A stretch of 64,000 nucleotides of DNA from NCBI RefSeq assembly GCF_000154785.2, contig NC_015730.1, positions 3,991,501 through 4,055,500 on the forward strand, read 5' to 3'. The notes beneath the pieces were generated by a model. That model did no database searches. It saw only the letters and a program-made list of their open reading frames with translations, and was not told the origin of the DNA. Below, piece after piece: positions 1 to 9,460 of this stretch. Position numbers and translations under genes: made by a program. The DNA comes from Roseobacter litoralis Och 149. Its GTDB lineage: Bacteria; Pseudomonadota; Alphaproteobacteria; Rhodobacterales; Rhodobacteraceae. Within the stretch, counting starts at the first letter, position 1; each line of letters opens with the position of its first letter.

Positions 1-176
1 TGCCTGTTCAAATCAACGGCAAGCGGCGCGCAGAAATCGTCGTATCCGCCGATTTAAGCAAGGAAGAGGTTGAAAAAATCGCCCTTGCGGACCCAGCTGT
101 GATACGAACACTGGATGGGGCCACCCCGAAAAAGATCATCGTCGTACCGGGACGGATTGTGAATGTCGTCGTATAG
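1..176 (+). CDS. leuS: Leucyl-tRNA synthetase, C-terminal end (partial)
   Basis: The first complete codon is at base 3 and the frame runs to TAG at 174-176. The 57 visible residues match the extreme C-terminal domain of bacterial leucyl-tRNA synthetase: [10 protein letters not shown], then [13 protein letters not shown], then the closing [15 protein letters not shown] stretch. The enzyme charges tRNA-Leu in the cytoplasm. The catalytic and editing domains lie left of the window. The gene overlaps lptE by 14 bases, an arrangement I know from Rhodobacterales, so leuS, lptE and holA are probably one transcript. Confidence 0.93.
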   Translation, partial: PVQINGKRRAEIVVSADLSKEEVEKIALADPAVIRTLDGATPKKIIVVPGRIVNVVV

Positions 177-642
177 CCGCCGCAGCCTGCTTTTGTTGCC
201 CCTCGCTCTGGGGGCCTGTGGCTTTGCGCCGGTCTATGGAACCGGCAGCACCGGCAGTGCGCTGCAAAACGCGGTTGAGGTCAGCGACCCCGATGATGTT
301 GACGGATACCTCGTGGTCCGCCGCCTTGAAGAGCGTCTGGGCCGCGCCGCACAGCCCACCTACAAACTGACGCTGGCGGTTGATTCCAAACGCGAAGCGC
401 TGGCGGTGAACAGGGATAGCAACATCAACCGCTACAACATCGTCGGCACTGCCGATTACGTTCTGGTCGAACAGGCGACGGGGCGGGTTGTCACCTCGGG
501 ATCCGTGGATAATTTCACCGGCTCGTCAGCCACAGGCACGACCGTTGCAACACTGGCCGCCGAACGGGATGCCCGCGAACGGCTGATGTCCCTGCTCGCA
601 GACCAGATTGTCGTCCGCTTGCTGAGCACTGATTTGACATGA
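163..642 (+). CDS. lptE: LPS assembly lipoprotein LptE
   Basis: This 159-residue protein starts inside the end of leuS. It has a lipoprotein signal: basic SRR, a leucine-rich core, then the lipobox LGAC with the lipidated Cys near residue 19. The mature start [10 protein letters not shown] is typical of LptE in Alphaproteobacteria. LptE is an outer-membrane lipoprotein that plugs LptD and helps insert lipopolysaccharide. The assignment rests on the lipobox, the GFxPVYG motif, the size and the leuS-lptE-holA order. It shares ATGA with holA, implying translational coupling. Confidence 0.88.
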   Translation: MSSYSRRSLLLLPLALGACGFAPVYGTGSTGSALQNAVEVSDPDDVDGYLVVRRLEERLGRAAQPTYKLTLAVDSKREALAVNRDSNINRYNIVGTADYVLVEQATGRVVTSGSVDNFTGSSATGTTVATLAAERDARERLMSLLADQIVVRLLSTDLT

Positions 643-1640
643 AACTCTCTACCCGCGATGCAGTTTCCTATTTCGCGCGCCCTGACCCGGACAAGGCCGG
701 CATTCTGATTTACGGCGCGGACGCCATGCGGGTGGCCCTGAAACGCCAGCAATTGCTGGCCGCCCTTCTGGGCAAGGAGGCCGAAGAAGAAATGCGCCTG
801 ACGCGCCTGAATGGCGGTGATCTGCGCAAGGACCCAGCGCTTTTGCTCGATGCCGTCAAGGCCGTTGGCTTCTTCCCCGGCCCACGCGCCGCATTCGTGC
901 AAGAGGCGAACGAAAACACAGCCCCCGCAATCCTGACCGCCCTCGCCGATTGGCAGAGCGGGGATGCGCAGATCATCGTGACCGCAGGGGCGCTGAAACC
1001 AACCTCGAAACTGCGCAAGGCCTTTGAGGCCCATCCGAACGCCTATGCCGCCGGTATTTACGACAACCCACCCACACGCGCAGAAATCGAAACGACGCTG
1101 GCTGAAACCGGCCTCGCCCTGCCGACAGGTGACGTGATGGCCGCCCTCAGCGATCTGGCGCAGGCCATTGACCCCGGTGATTTTCGCCAGACCATCGAAA
1201 AACTCTCCCTCTACAAATTGCACGACCCGGCCCCGATCTCCCTGCAGGACATCGCGGCCTGTGCGCCAACCTCGACCGAGGCGGATGTGGATGACGTCCT
1301 GATGGTGGTTGCCGAAGCGCGTGCGCATGAAATTGGCCCGATGATGCAGAAACTCATCGCGCAGGGGGCCAATCCGGTCGGCCTGTGCATCGGGGCGATG
1401 CGTCATTTCCGGGCCTTGCACCGGGCGGCCTGTGACACATCCGGCAGGCCGACGATATTTGGCCCCAACCGGGATCGCATGCTGGCGCAGTCTCGCAAAT
1501 GGGGCGCTGTCAAACTTGAAACCGCGCTGACCGTCCTGACGGATACGGATCTCAAACTGCGCTCTGCCGGGCAACATGCGCCGGGCATGGCGCTGGTGGA
1601 ACGCGCATTTATCCGCCTCGCCATGCTGGCCCCGAGATAA
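639..1640 (+). CDS. holA: DNA polymerase III subunit delta
   Basis: A 333-residue protein of normal length for HolA, the clamp-loader subunit that opens the beta sliding clamp. The N-terminal part (about residues 20-140) has the expected features: GILIYGADAMRVALKRQQ, then LLDAVKAVGFFPGPRAAFVQ and a WQSGDAQIIVTAG strand. The middle and C-terminal helical domains follow, with a DVDDVLMVV stretch and LALVERAFIRL-like end. Its ATG lies in an ATGA overlap with the lptE stop, a conserved pairing. Nothing appears damaged. Confidence 0.88.
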   Translation: MKLSTRDAVSYFARPDPDKAGILIYGADAMRVALKRQQLLAALLGKEAEEEMRLTRLNGGDLRKDPALLLDAVKAVGFFPGPRAAFVQEANENTAPAILTALADWQSGDAQIIVTAGALKPTSKLRKAFEAHPNAYAAGIYDNPPTRAEIETTLAETGLALPTGDVMAALSDLAQAIDPGDFRQTIEKLSLYKLHDPAPISLQDIAACAPTSTEADVDDVLMVVAEARAHEIGPMMQKLIAQGANPVGLCIGAMRHFRALHRAACDTSGRPTIFGPNRDRMLAQSRKWGAVKLETALTVLTDTDLKLRSAGQHAPGMALVERAFIRLAMLAPR

Positions 1641-1658
1641 CGGCAAAAGGAAACGCAA

Positions 1659-2243
1659 ATGTATACGGTTATCGGCCCCGTCAAATCCCGCGCCATGCGC
1701 GTCCTCTGGATGCTCGAAGAACTGGGCGAGGCTTACAATCACATCGACGCCGCACCCCGGTCCGACGAGGCGCGCACATATAACCCATCCGGTAAGGTGC
1801 CCGCGCTGATCGACGGCGCGGAGGTGCTCACCGATTCGATGGCAATCCTCACCTATCTGGCGGATAAACACGGCAAGCTCACCGCACCGGCGGGCACAGT
1901 TGCGCGGGCGCGGCAGGACGCGATGACCTTCTGGCTGGTAGACGAATTCGACGCGATCCTCTGGGCAGCAGCAAAACACAGTTTTGTCTTGCCGCAGGAA
2001 CACCGCGTACCGGCGGTCAAAGACTCCCTCAAGGCAGAGTTCAGCGCATCCGCCGATCAACTGGCCGCAAAACTCAATGGGCCGTTTCTGATGGGCGATC
2101 ACCTTACGGTTCCGGACATTCTCGCCTGTCATTGCCTGAACTGGGCCGTCGGTGCTGGATTCCCGCGCGTGGATGACAAACTATTCGCCTATGGCAAAAA
2201 CCTCCGCCAACGGCCCGCGTTTCAGGCAGCTGCTGCGAGGTAA
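1659..2243 (+). CDS. Glutathione S-transferase family protein
   Basis: The 194-residue protein has a thioredoxin-like N-terminal domain (MYTVIGPVKSRAMRVLWML, then NPSGKVPALIDG and LTDSMAILTYLADK, the glutathione-contact region) and a helical C-terminal domain ending in RQRPAFQAAAAR. It probably conjugates or reduces small molecules with glutathione; the substrate cannot be told. A fairly good AAAGGAAAC site precedes the ATG, 18 bases after the holA stop. It meets the flavoprotein gene tail to tail, with the last 22 bases of the two genes overlapping. Confidence 0.85.
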   Translation: MYTVIGPVKSRAMRVLWMLEELGEAYNHIDAAPRSDEARTYNPSGKVPALIDGAEVLTDSMAILTYLADKHGKLTAPAGTVARARQDAMTFWLVDEFDAILWAAAKHSFVLPQEHRVPAVKDSLKAEFSASADQLAAKLNGPFLMGDHLTVPDILACHCLNWAVGAGFPRVDDKLFAYGKNLRQRPAFQAAAAR

Positions 2244-3406
2244 TCCACCGCCCCGCGTCCCGCCCAGCGTCCGGTCGCAAGACATGCGGTGATCAGGTAG
2301 CCGCCCGTCGGTGCTTCCCAGTCGATCATTTCCCCCGCACAGAAGACGCCAGGGCGCGATTTCAGCATCAGGCGATCGTTCATCGCGTCGAATCGCACGC
2401 CGCCAGCCGTTGAAATCGCTTCATCCATCGGCCTCAGCCCATCGTATGGGACAGCCAGCTTCTTGAGGGTCGTGACCCATGTGTCCCGCGACGGTCGCGC
2501 CGTCGCAGTCATCTCAAAAAAGAAAGCAATTTTCGCAGGTGACAGACGCAGGTTATTTCGCAGCCAATGGGCAAGCCGTAGCTTGGCTGGCTTCTTGGCC
2601 AAATCCGCCGCCAGTTTTTCTGCGGACAGATCCGGGACAAGATCCACAAACAAAGGCGCACCGTCCCGCAAAGCCGGTGTAAGGCTATAAACCCCGCCGC
2701 CCTCGAGACCGTATTGCGTAATCGACGCCTCTCCACGTGATGACAGGCCACCAGCCTGCCATGCCACTGACTTAAGAGCATTCCCAAAATGCGGGGCCAT
2801 ATGGTCCGTCCACGTGATCGACACCGCCGCATTCGACGGCGCGAAGGGGCTCAGCGCGCAGCCCTCTGCACCAACCGCATCGGCCCATGCGCCATCAGAC
2901 CCCAACCGCGCCCAGCTTGCACCCCCCATGGCCAACACAGTGACATCCGCTTTCACCTGTTCGCTGCCCTTTGGCGTATCAAACAGGGCGGCGTCCTGAT
3001 CCCATCCCAACCAACGCCAGCGGGTTCGACGCTCTACACCCGCTGCATCCAGACGCGCCAGCCACGCGCGCAACAGCGGCGATGCCTTCATGGCTTTTGG
3101 AAACACGCGACCCGTGGACCCTGTGAACAAATCCTGATCAAGCCCGCGCGCCCAGTGTTGAACAGCCTCAGCGTCAAAGCTTTCGACAATTGGACGCAAA
3201 GGCGTCTCAGCGGCAGAATACTGCGTCATGAAAGGCGCAAACGGCTCGTCTCGTGTCAGGTTCAAACCCGACTTGCCCGCCATCAAAAACTTGCGTCCAA
3301 CAGAGGGCTTCGCATCACAGACAATGACACTGTGGCCCGCATCGCTCAACGTTTCGGCGGCCATCAAACCTGCGGGGCCTGCCCCGATCACCAATGCCGT
3401 GCTCAC
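2222..3406 (-). CDS. HI0933-family NAD(P)/FAD-dependent oxidoreductase
   Basis: This 394-residue flavoprotein opens with a dinucleotide-binding motif, VIGAGPAGLMAAETL (about residues 6-20), followed by GRKFLMAGKSGLNLT, the hallmark of the HI0933/BaiN-like family. Further marks are TVLAMGGASWARLGSDG in the middle and FCAGEMIDWEAPTGGYLI near the C terminus, where FAD is closed in. The reaction is not established for this subfamily. The start codon overlaps the mscS stop by four bases, so the two are probably cotranscribed. It is the last gene of the minus-strand block. Confidence 0.85.
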   Translation of the reverse strand: MSTALVIGAGPAGLMAAETLSDAGHSVIVCDAKPSVGRKFLMAGKSGLNLTRDEPFAPFMTQYSAAETPLRPIVESFDAEAVQHWARGLDQDLFTGSTGRVFPKAMKASPLLRAWLARLDAAGVERRTRWRWLGWDQDAALFDTPKGSEQVKADVTVLAMGGASWARLGSDGAWADAVGAEGCALSPFAPSNAAVSITWTDHMAPHFGNALKSVAWQAGGLSSRGEASITQYGLEGGGVYSLTPALRDGAPLFVDLVPDLSAEKLAADLAKKPAKLRLAHWLRNNLRLSPAKIAFFFEMTATARPSRDTWVTTLKKLAVPYDGLRPMDEAISTAGGVRFDAMNDRLMLKSRPGVFCAGEMIDWEAPTGGYLITACLATGRWAGRGAVDYLAAAA

Positions 3407-4737
3407 GATGAGACGCCCGGTAAACCGCCTTTTATTTCGACCACACGCTGCGGATAAGGTATTTCGATGTCATTCTCCTTCAGAGCATTCCAGATCAGAA
3501 AGAGCACATCTGACGTGAATTTATTGGGGCCATCGTCAAAGCCGTTGACCCAGAACTCGACGGCAAAGTCGATGCCGCTGTCGCCAAACCCACGCAACTC
3601 GCAATCCGGCGGGTAGGGATCGTTCAGCACGCCGGGGTGCGTCGCCACCGCCGCCTCGATCAGCGCGGGCACCCGATTGATGTCCGTATCATAGCTGACG
3701 GAAAACGGGGCCTCATAGCGATTGGCCGATCCACTGTCGGAATAGTTCACCACCCGCGTCGTGATGAAATCCTCATTGGGCACGACGATCCAGCGCCCGT
3801 CAAAGGTTTCCAGAATAGCCGCGCGCGCGGTCATTTTCACAATGCGACCGGATTCGCCGCCATCCAGTGCGACGTAATCCCCAACGGTCGCCTGTCCCTC
3901 GACCAGCAGAATTACGCCGGATATAAAGTTCGACGCGATCTTTTGCAGCCCGAACCCAAGGCCCACACCGACCGCCCCCCCGATAAAGGCCAGCGTGCTG
4001 AGGTTGATGCCCATGATGTTCATCAACAGCAGAAACGCGATACCAAAAATCGAAAATTCCACCACTTTGGCCACAAGCTGGCGCAGCGACGGGCGCATGT
4101 CCTTCTGACTTTCAATGAATTGCGCACTTTGGCGGTTCGACCATCCGCCGAGCCAGAACAACACGCTGCCCGCGATCAGACCCCGGATCAGGCTCATCAC
4201 CGAGAAAGAGATGTTCCCGAGGCTTATGGTCGTCTCGGTCAGCTTGGCGCTCACCGCATCAAGCAGACCCAGCGCATAGATCGCAGCGATGGGGATCAGC
4301 ACATATTTCCCCAGCAGCTTCAGCAACGGGTCCGAAATAATGTCCCGCACCAGCGTGCGCACAGCCAGAAACAGGAACACACGTTTGCCAAAGGCGATCA
4401 CCGCGCCACTGTCGAAAATTGACCGGACGACACTTTCCCCAATGGCGGTGAAACCATAGGCCAGCAGCGGCAACAGCAAGGGCAGGAACATCAGAACCGT
4501 GCGCCGGGACCGCGCAATCATCGACTCCGCCTCAGCGGCCGGGGTCAGCAGGCGCGTCAGCGTTCCGCGCAGCCGTGCCGCAGCAATCACCGCCAGCGCA
4601 TAAGCAAGCACCAACAAGGCAAACTGTGACCAAGCCGCCGGGCTCAGGGCCCATGACTGCGCGATCTCCCATATCTGCAATGCATAGCCAGCAGCAAGCT
4701 GCACAATTTCCGGCTGCTCGGCGAGGTCAAACTCCAC
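3403..4737 (-). CDS. MscS-family mechanosensitive ion channel
   Basis: A 444-residue inner-membrane protein with several hydrophobic N-terminal segments (about residues 35-60, 85-105, 145-215, 235-255), then the pore-lining helix GGAVGVGLGFGLQKIASNFI typical of MscS. The beta domain follows: VEGQATVGDYVALDGGESGR and WIVVPNEDFITTRVVNYS. It would open under membrane tension and release solutes on osmotic downshock. The extended N-terminal membrane region resembles larger MscS-like (MscK/YbdG-type) channels rather than minimal MscS. It overlaps the downstream flavoprotein by ATGA. Confidence 0.88.
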   Translation of the reverse strand: MEFDLAEQPEIVQLAAGYALQIWEIAQSWALSPAAWSQFALLVLAYALAVIAAARLRGTLTRLLTPAAEAESMIARSRRTVLMFLPLLLPLLAYGFTAIGESVVRSIFDSGAVIAFGKRVFLFLAVRTLVRDIISDPLLKLLGKYVLIPIAAIYALGLLDAVSAKLTETTISLGNISFSVMSLIRGLIAGSVLFWLGGWSNRQSAQFIESQKDMRPSLRQLVAKVVEFSIFGIAFLLLMNIMGINLSTLAFIGGAVGVGLGFGLQKIASNFISGVILLVEGQATVGDYVALDGGESGRIVKMTARAAILETFDGRWIVVPNEDFITTRVVNYSDSGSANRYEAPFSVSYDTDINRVPALIEAAVATHPGVLNDPYPPDCELRGFGDSGIDFAVEFWVNGFDDGPNKFTSDVLFLIWNALKENDIEIPYPQRVVEIKGGLPGVSS

Positions 4738-4840
4738 GACTGCATCCTCTTTTTAAAATCCACTCATCCGTCTTGCTGTGTGCCTGTGTGTGCCTTTCAG
4801 AGCAAGGTAAATGTCTGTTGTGAGCTGCCTCAATACCGCG

Positions 4841-6844
4841 TCAGACCGTGACCCGGGGGCGGCCCGCGGCTTCGACTGTGATCAAGGCCTCGACAAAAAC
4901 TTCGCGCGCTTCGACGCCAGCGGTTTTGACATCGCGTGTCACGGTCAGCTGTATATCGGCAGCCCCCGCCTGCGCGGCATCGGCCTGCGCACGCTCCCTC
5001 AGGTGTGCCTCAAGCGCCTGTAGTGCGGCATCGCAATCCGCGAAATCCTCCGGCCCACTGTCAAAGTGAACGCGAAACCTCCCTTCCGCGGGGGACGTCA
5101 CACTACCAGCCCGGCGCATGGTCACGCGCCCGACCACCGCACCGATCGCATTCGCCACCCCGGCGTGTTCGGGCAACACCATTTCGGCCCTGACGGCGCG
5201 CCCGACCGCCGGATAATAGGTTGGCGCCGACGCCCCCAGCCCCACAACCGGCACATCAAGTGCTGCATCAAACCGCAGCAAACCGCGATGCGCCCGCAAT
5301 CCCGCCTGCATCAGCCCATGGCGCGCCAGATCGCCCGGTGCACCGCCAAAATCCGCATTCTCTTCGGCAAAGGCGGCCTCCAGCAGCGCCGTGACCGTTT
5401 GCTGCGTGAGTTGATCCACGATCATCTGCGCCATGTCCTGCGCCGTTCGCGCCAGCACCTCGCCCGCGCCGGAGCGTCGCCGCGCCAGCAAAACCAACGC
5501 CTTGCGTGCCGCTTCCGCATCCCAATCCGTCAGCGTTCCCAGCACATGGCTCGCATCCGACGGGGTAACGCCGCCCAATTGCACAAGGCCGCGTTCCACC
5601 AACCTGTTGAGCGCGCTGTGCTCAAGGCGCGCGCGCAAAACCGAGCCCAGCGGGTGCATCGTGCTACCGATCCGATCCAGCAGCGTAGTTTCCCGCGCGC
5701 TCAGCCCCTCGGTGGATTGCCCGCGCACAGCTTGCACAAACCGCGCATCATGCTCGCCCGGTGCTGCGGCGCGCAGGGCAGCGTCCAGGGCAGCATGCAC
5801 AACCTCGGGCGCATGATGCGCCATCAGCGACACCGGAACGACCCGGCGCGGCCCCAGCGTGATCGCGCGCGCCAATCCGCCCGATACCATCTCGACCGCG
5901 CTGTCCCCGCCAAGGCCCGTGGTGCGCATGGCCACCGCTTCGACCATCGTGCGATAGGGGCCAACCTGCGCCCCCGCCGGGTCAATCGCCGGGCGACCAT
6001 CCTTGAGCAGGGCGATATCCGTCGTCGTCCCGCCAATATCACTGACCAGCGCATCCTGCGCACCCGTAAGCCACCGCGCACCCACCAGTGACGCCGCCGG
6101 GCCACTCAGGATCGTCTCAATCGGATGGTGCCGCGCCTGTACTGCCGAAATCAACGCGCCATCCCCCCGCACGACCATCATCGGCGCCGTGATGCCAAGC
6201 GCGCGCAGCATATCTTCCGCACGCCCGATCAGCCGGTCAATCATCCCCACAAGCCGCGCATTCAGCAGCGCCGTCATGGCCCGTTTCGGCCCGTTCAGCT
6301 TGGCGGATAGCTCATGCGAGGCAGAAACAGGCCGCCCCGTCACCTCTTCAATCAGCGCGGCAGCCTCAAGTTCATGCGCCGGGTTGCGGGTCGCAAATTG
6401 CGCCGCGACGGCAAAGGCGCTCACGTCTTTTGCCTGCCCTCTCAGAAACTGTTGGATCAGATCACTGTCCAATGCAGCCACTTCAGCGCCTGCGTGGTCA
6501 TGCCCGCCCGAACAGATCAGCACCGGGTCGCCTTTCAGCGCGTCACGCAGGCCATGTGTGTCCAGATCACGTTCCTGAAAACCGATCAAGATCAAAGCGA
6601 TCCGCCCGCCCTGCCCCTCCACCAGCGCATTGGTGGCCAGCGTGGTCGACAGTGAGGCCATGGACACATCAGCGGGCGCAACCGCCGCCGCGCGCAACAC
6701 CGCCCGCACGGCAGCGCCAATGCCCTCGGCCAGATCGTGCCGCGTGGTCAGGGATTTCGCCGTGGCGATGACCTCTTTTTCATCGCGGATCAAAACCGCA
6801 TCCGTATAGGTGCCGCCCGTGTCCACACCCAGCAAGATCGGCAT
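4841..6844 (-). CDS. Hydantoinase/oxoprolinase family protein (HyuA-type)
   Basis: The start is placed at 6844, not at an upstream in-frame codon, because AGGAGAAG stands just before this ATG and because the protein then begins MPILLGVDTGGTYTDAVLI, the first phosphate-binding loop of the HyuA ATPase fold. The 667-residue protein has ISDIGGTTTDIALL (about residue 285) and TTGLGGDSAVEMVSGG. The family hydrolyses 5-oxoproline or hydantoins with ATP, usually together with a HyuB subunit, but no hyuB-like gene is in the window. The substrate is unknown. It lies 67 bases after queG on the same strand. Confidence 0.85.
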   Translation of the reverse strand: MPILLGVDTGGTYTDAVLIRDEKEVIATAKSLTTRHDLAEGIGAAVRAVLRAAAVAPADVSMASLSTTLATNALVEGQGGRIALILIGFQERDLDTHGLRDALKGDPVLICSGGHDHAGAEVAALDSDLIQQFLRGQAKDVSAFAVAAQFATRNPAHELEAAALIEEVTGRPVSASHELSAKLNGPKRAMTALLNARLVGMIDRLIGRAEDMLRALGITAPMMVVRGDGALISAVQARHHPIETILSGPAASLVGARWLTGAQDALVSDIGGTTTDIALLKDGRPAIDPAGAQVGPYRTMVEAVAMRTTGLGGDSAVEMVSGGLARAITLGPRRVVPVSLMAHHAPEVVHAALDAALRAAAPGEHDARFVQAVRGQSTEGLSARETTLLDRIGSTMHPLGSVLRARLEHSALNRLVERGLVQLGGVTPSDASHVLGTLTDWDAEAARKALVLLARRRSGAGEVLARTAQDMAQMIVDQLTQQTVTALLEAAFAEENADFGGAPGDLARHGLMQAGLRAHRGLLRFDAALDVPVVGLGASAPTYYPAVGRAVRAEMVLPEHAGVANAIGAVVGRVTMRRAGSVTSPAEGRFRVHFDSGPEDFADCDAALQALEAHLRERAQADAAQAGAADIQLTVTRDVKTAGVEAREVFVEALITVEAAGRPRVTV

Positions 6845-6911
6845 GCATTCTTCTCCTGTTACTGGTCCCGATGTAGCAAAGCAAAACGACGTTTCCCGCC
6901 TGTTTGCGTCA

Positions 6912-7964
<1,053 letters not shown>

Positions 7965-8630
7965 TCAGAAATCCAGATCATTGTAATGTTTGGCGGGCGG
8001 AAAGCCCGGCACCTGATCTGCCAGAATGTTGCGAAAGGCCGGACGGGATTTGATCTTGGCATACCAGTCCTTCACCACGTCTGATCGGTTCCAATCCACG
8101 TCCGAATTGTAATCCAGCGCGCTCAGATGGGCGGCAGCGGCAAAATCCGCCAGCGACATCGCATCCCCGGCCAGCCAGCGGCGATGATCCAGCAACCACG
8201 TCATGTAATCAAGGTGATACTTGATCGCCTTTGATCCCGCCTTGACGTTTTTACTATCGGGATAGCCCAGTTTCATCATCTTCTTGTTGACCCGCTCATA
8301 CAGCAGTTTCGACGTCACCTCATGGTGAAACTTGTCATCAAACCACCCCACAAGGCGACGCACCTCGGCCCGCGCAATCGCGTCCTTGGGCATCAGCGAC
8401 GGGTCAGGCCGCGTCTCTTCGATATACTCACAAATCGCGGCACTCTCGGCCATGATCACGCCGTCAATCTTGAGCACCGGCACCTTGCCCGCCGGGTTGC
8501 GCCGCATGAATTCCGGGTCTTCTTCCCAATAGCGCTCTTCAACCAGCTCAACATCGATCTTCTTTTCAGCAAGGCTGAGCCGGACCTTCCGACAAAACGG
8601 GGACAAGGGAACATGAAAGAGACGGGCCAT
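7965..8630 (-). CDS. Glutathione S-transferase family protein
   Basis: I start at 8630 because MARLFHVPLSPFCRKVRLSL is the usual GST beginning; an in-frame start four codons earlier is possible. The thioredoxin-like domain has SPFCRKVR (possible catalytic Cys near residue 12), NPAGKVPVLKIDG and AESAAICEYIEE. The helical domain includes LAGDAMSLADFAAAAHLSALDY, the conserved N-cap box region, and ends with a KSRPAFRNIL helix. The 221-residue size is normal. The substrate is unknown. It is unrelated in detail to the GST at 1659-2243. Confidence 0.86.
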   Translation of the reverse strand: MARLFHVPLSPFCRKVRLSLAEKKIDVELVEERYWEEDPEFMRRNPAGKVPVLKIDGVIMAESAAICEYIEETRPDPSLMPKDAIARAEVRRLVGWFDDKFHHEVTSKLLYERVNKKMMKLGYPDSKNVKAGSKAIKYHLDYMTWLLDHRRWLAGDAMSLADFAAAAHLSALDYNSDVDWNRSDVVKDWYAKIKSRPAFRNILADQVPGFPPAKHYNDLDF

Positions 8631-8685
8631 CAGTTTTTCCACAGTGCAAAGGGTCTCTCTTCAATGCCCGCAACTGCGCGCGGAT

Positions 8686-9408
8686 TCAACTCTCGAAACA
8701 GGCGGCGCGCCCATCTCTGCGGATCGTCGCGGCCCCGTCAATGATCGCGCGCGTGCGTTTGCGCACGAAATCAGACGGGCGCGAGGCGGACCGTGTTTTC
8801 GGGCTGGGCAAAATCGCGGCAAGCCGTGCCGCCTGCGTGGCACTCAACGCATCCGGGCTGACGCCAAAATAATGCGCAGCCGCCGCTTTGACGCCAAAGA
8901 CGCCCGAATCGAATTCCGCAATATTGAGGTAGACCTCAATGATCCGCCGCTTGGGCCACAGACCCTCCAGAACCGGGGTCAACAACGCCTCCGCCGCTTT
9001 GCGCGTGTAATTGCGCCCATGCCACAGGTAGAGGTTCTTGACCGTCTGCTGGCTCAGGGTCGAGGCCCCGCGCGTGCCCCCATCCTCGATCGCCTCCCGG
9101 ATGGCAACCATATCAAACCCCCAATGGGTGCAGAAATTCGCATCCTCCGCCGCCACCACCGACCGCGCCATGACCGGTGCCACATCCTCCAGCGCAACCC
9201 ATTCATAGGACACACCACCCAGTTTGCGCCCTTCTGCGAACATATAGGGGGTGGTTAAGGGCGGCACGAAACGGCCCAGAAACATCACCAGCAGACCCAA
9301 GGCCACGACGACCAGCCCCACACGCACCGCGATGCGCAGGGTCTTGCGCACAAGACCTTGCGACCTTACGCGACTAGTCGGGTTGGTTCTGGTTTTACGC
9401 TTCGCCAT
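8686..9408 (-). CDS. mtgA: Monofunctional biosynthetic peptidoglycan transglycosylase
   Basis: A 240-residue inner-membrane protein of the GT51 family. After a basic N terminus there is one membrane segment (about residues 27-45), then the glycosyltransferase domain: ARSVVAAEDANFCTHWGFD holds the catalytic Glu, followed by GASTLSQQTVKNLYLW, RKAAEALLTPVLEGLWPKRRI and EVYLNIAEFDSGVFGV. It polymerises lipid II into glycan strands without a transpeptidase domain. The gene stands 52 bases after gltB and 55 before a GST gene. Confidence 0.93.
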   Translation of the reverse strand: MAKRKTRTNPTSRVRSQGLVRKTLRIAVRVGLVVVALGLLVMFLGRFVPPLTTPYMFAEGRKLGGVSYEWVALEDVAPVMARSVVAAEDANFCTHWGFDMVAIREAIEDGGTRGASTLSQQTVKNLYLWHGRNYTRKAAEALLTPVLEGLWPKRRIIEVYLNIAEFDSGVFGVKAAAAHYFGVSPDALSATQAARLAAILPSPKTRSASRPSDFVRKRTRAIIDGAATIRRDGRAACFES

Positions 9409-9460
9409 GGCGCCACAGTAGGCGCGTCGCCATGGCTTGTGAACCGCGCAGCGGCATCAA

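Noticed and set aside
456..2132. A 558-codon minus-strand open frame across lptE, holA and the GST gene
   Set aside because: It spans three recognised genes on the other strand and carries no domain.
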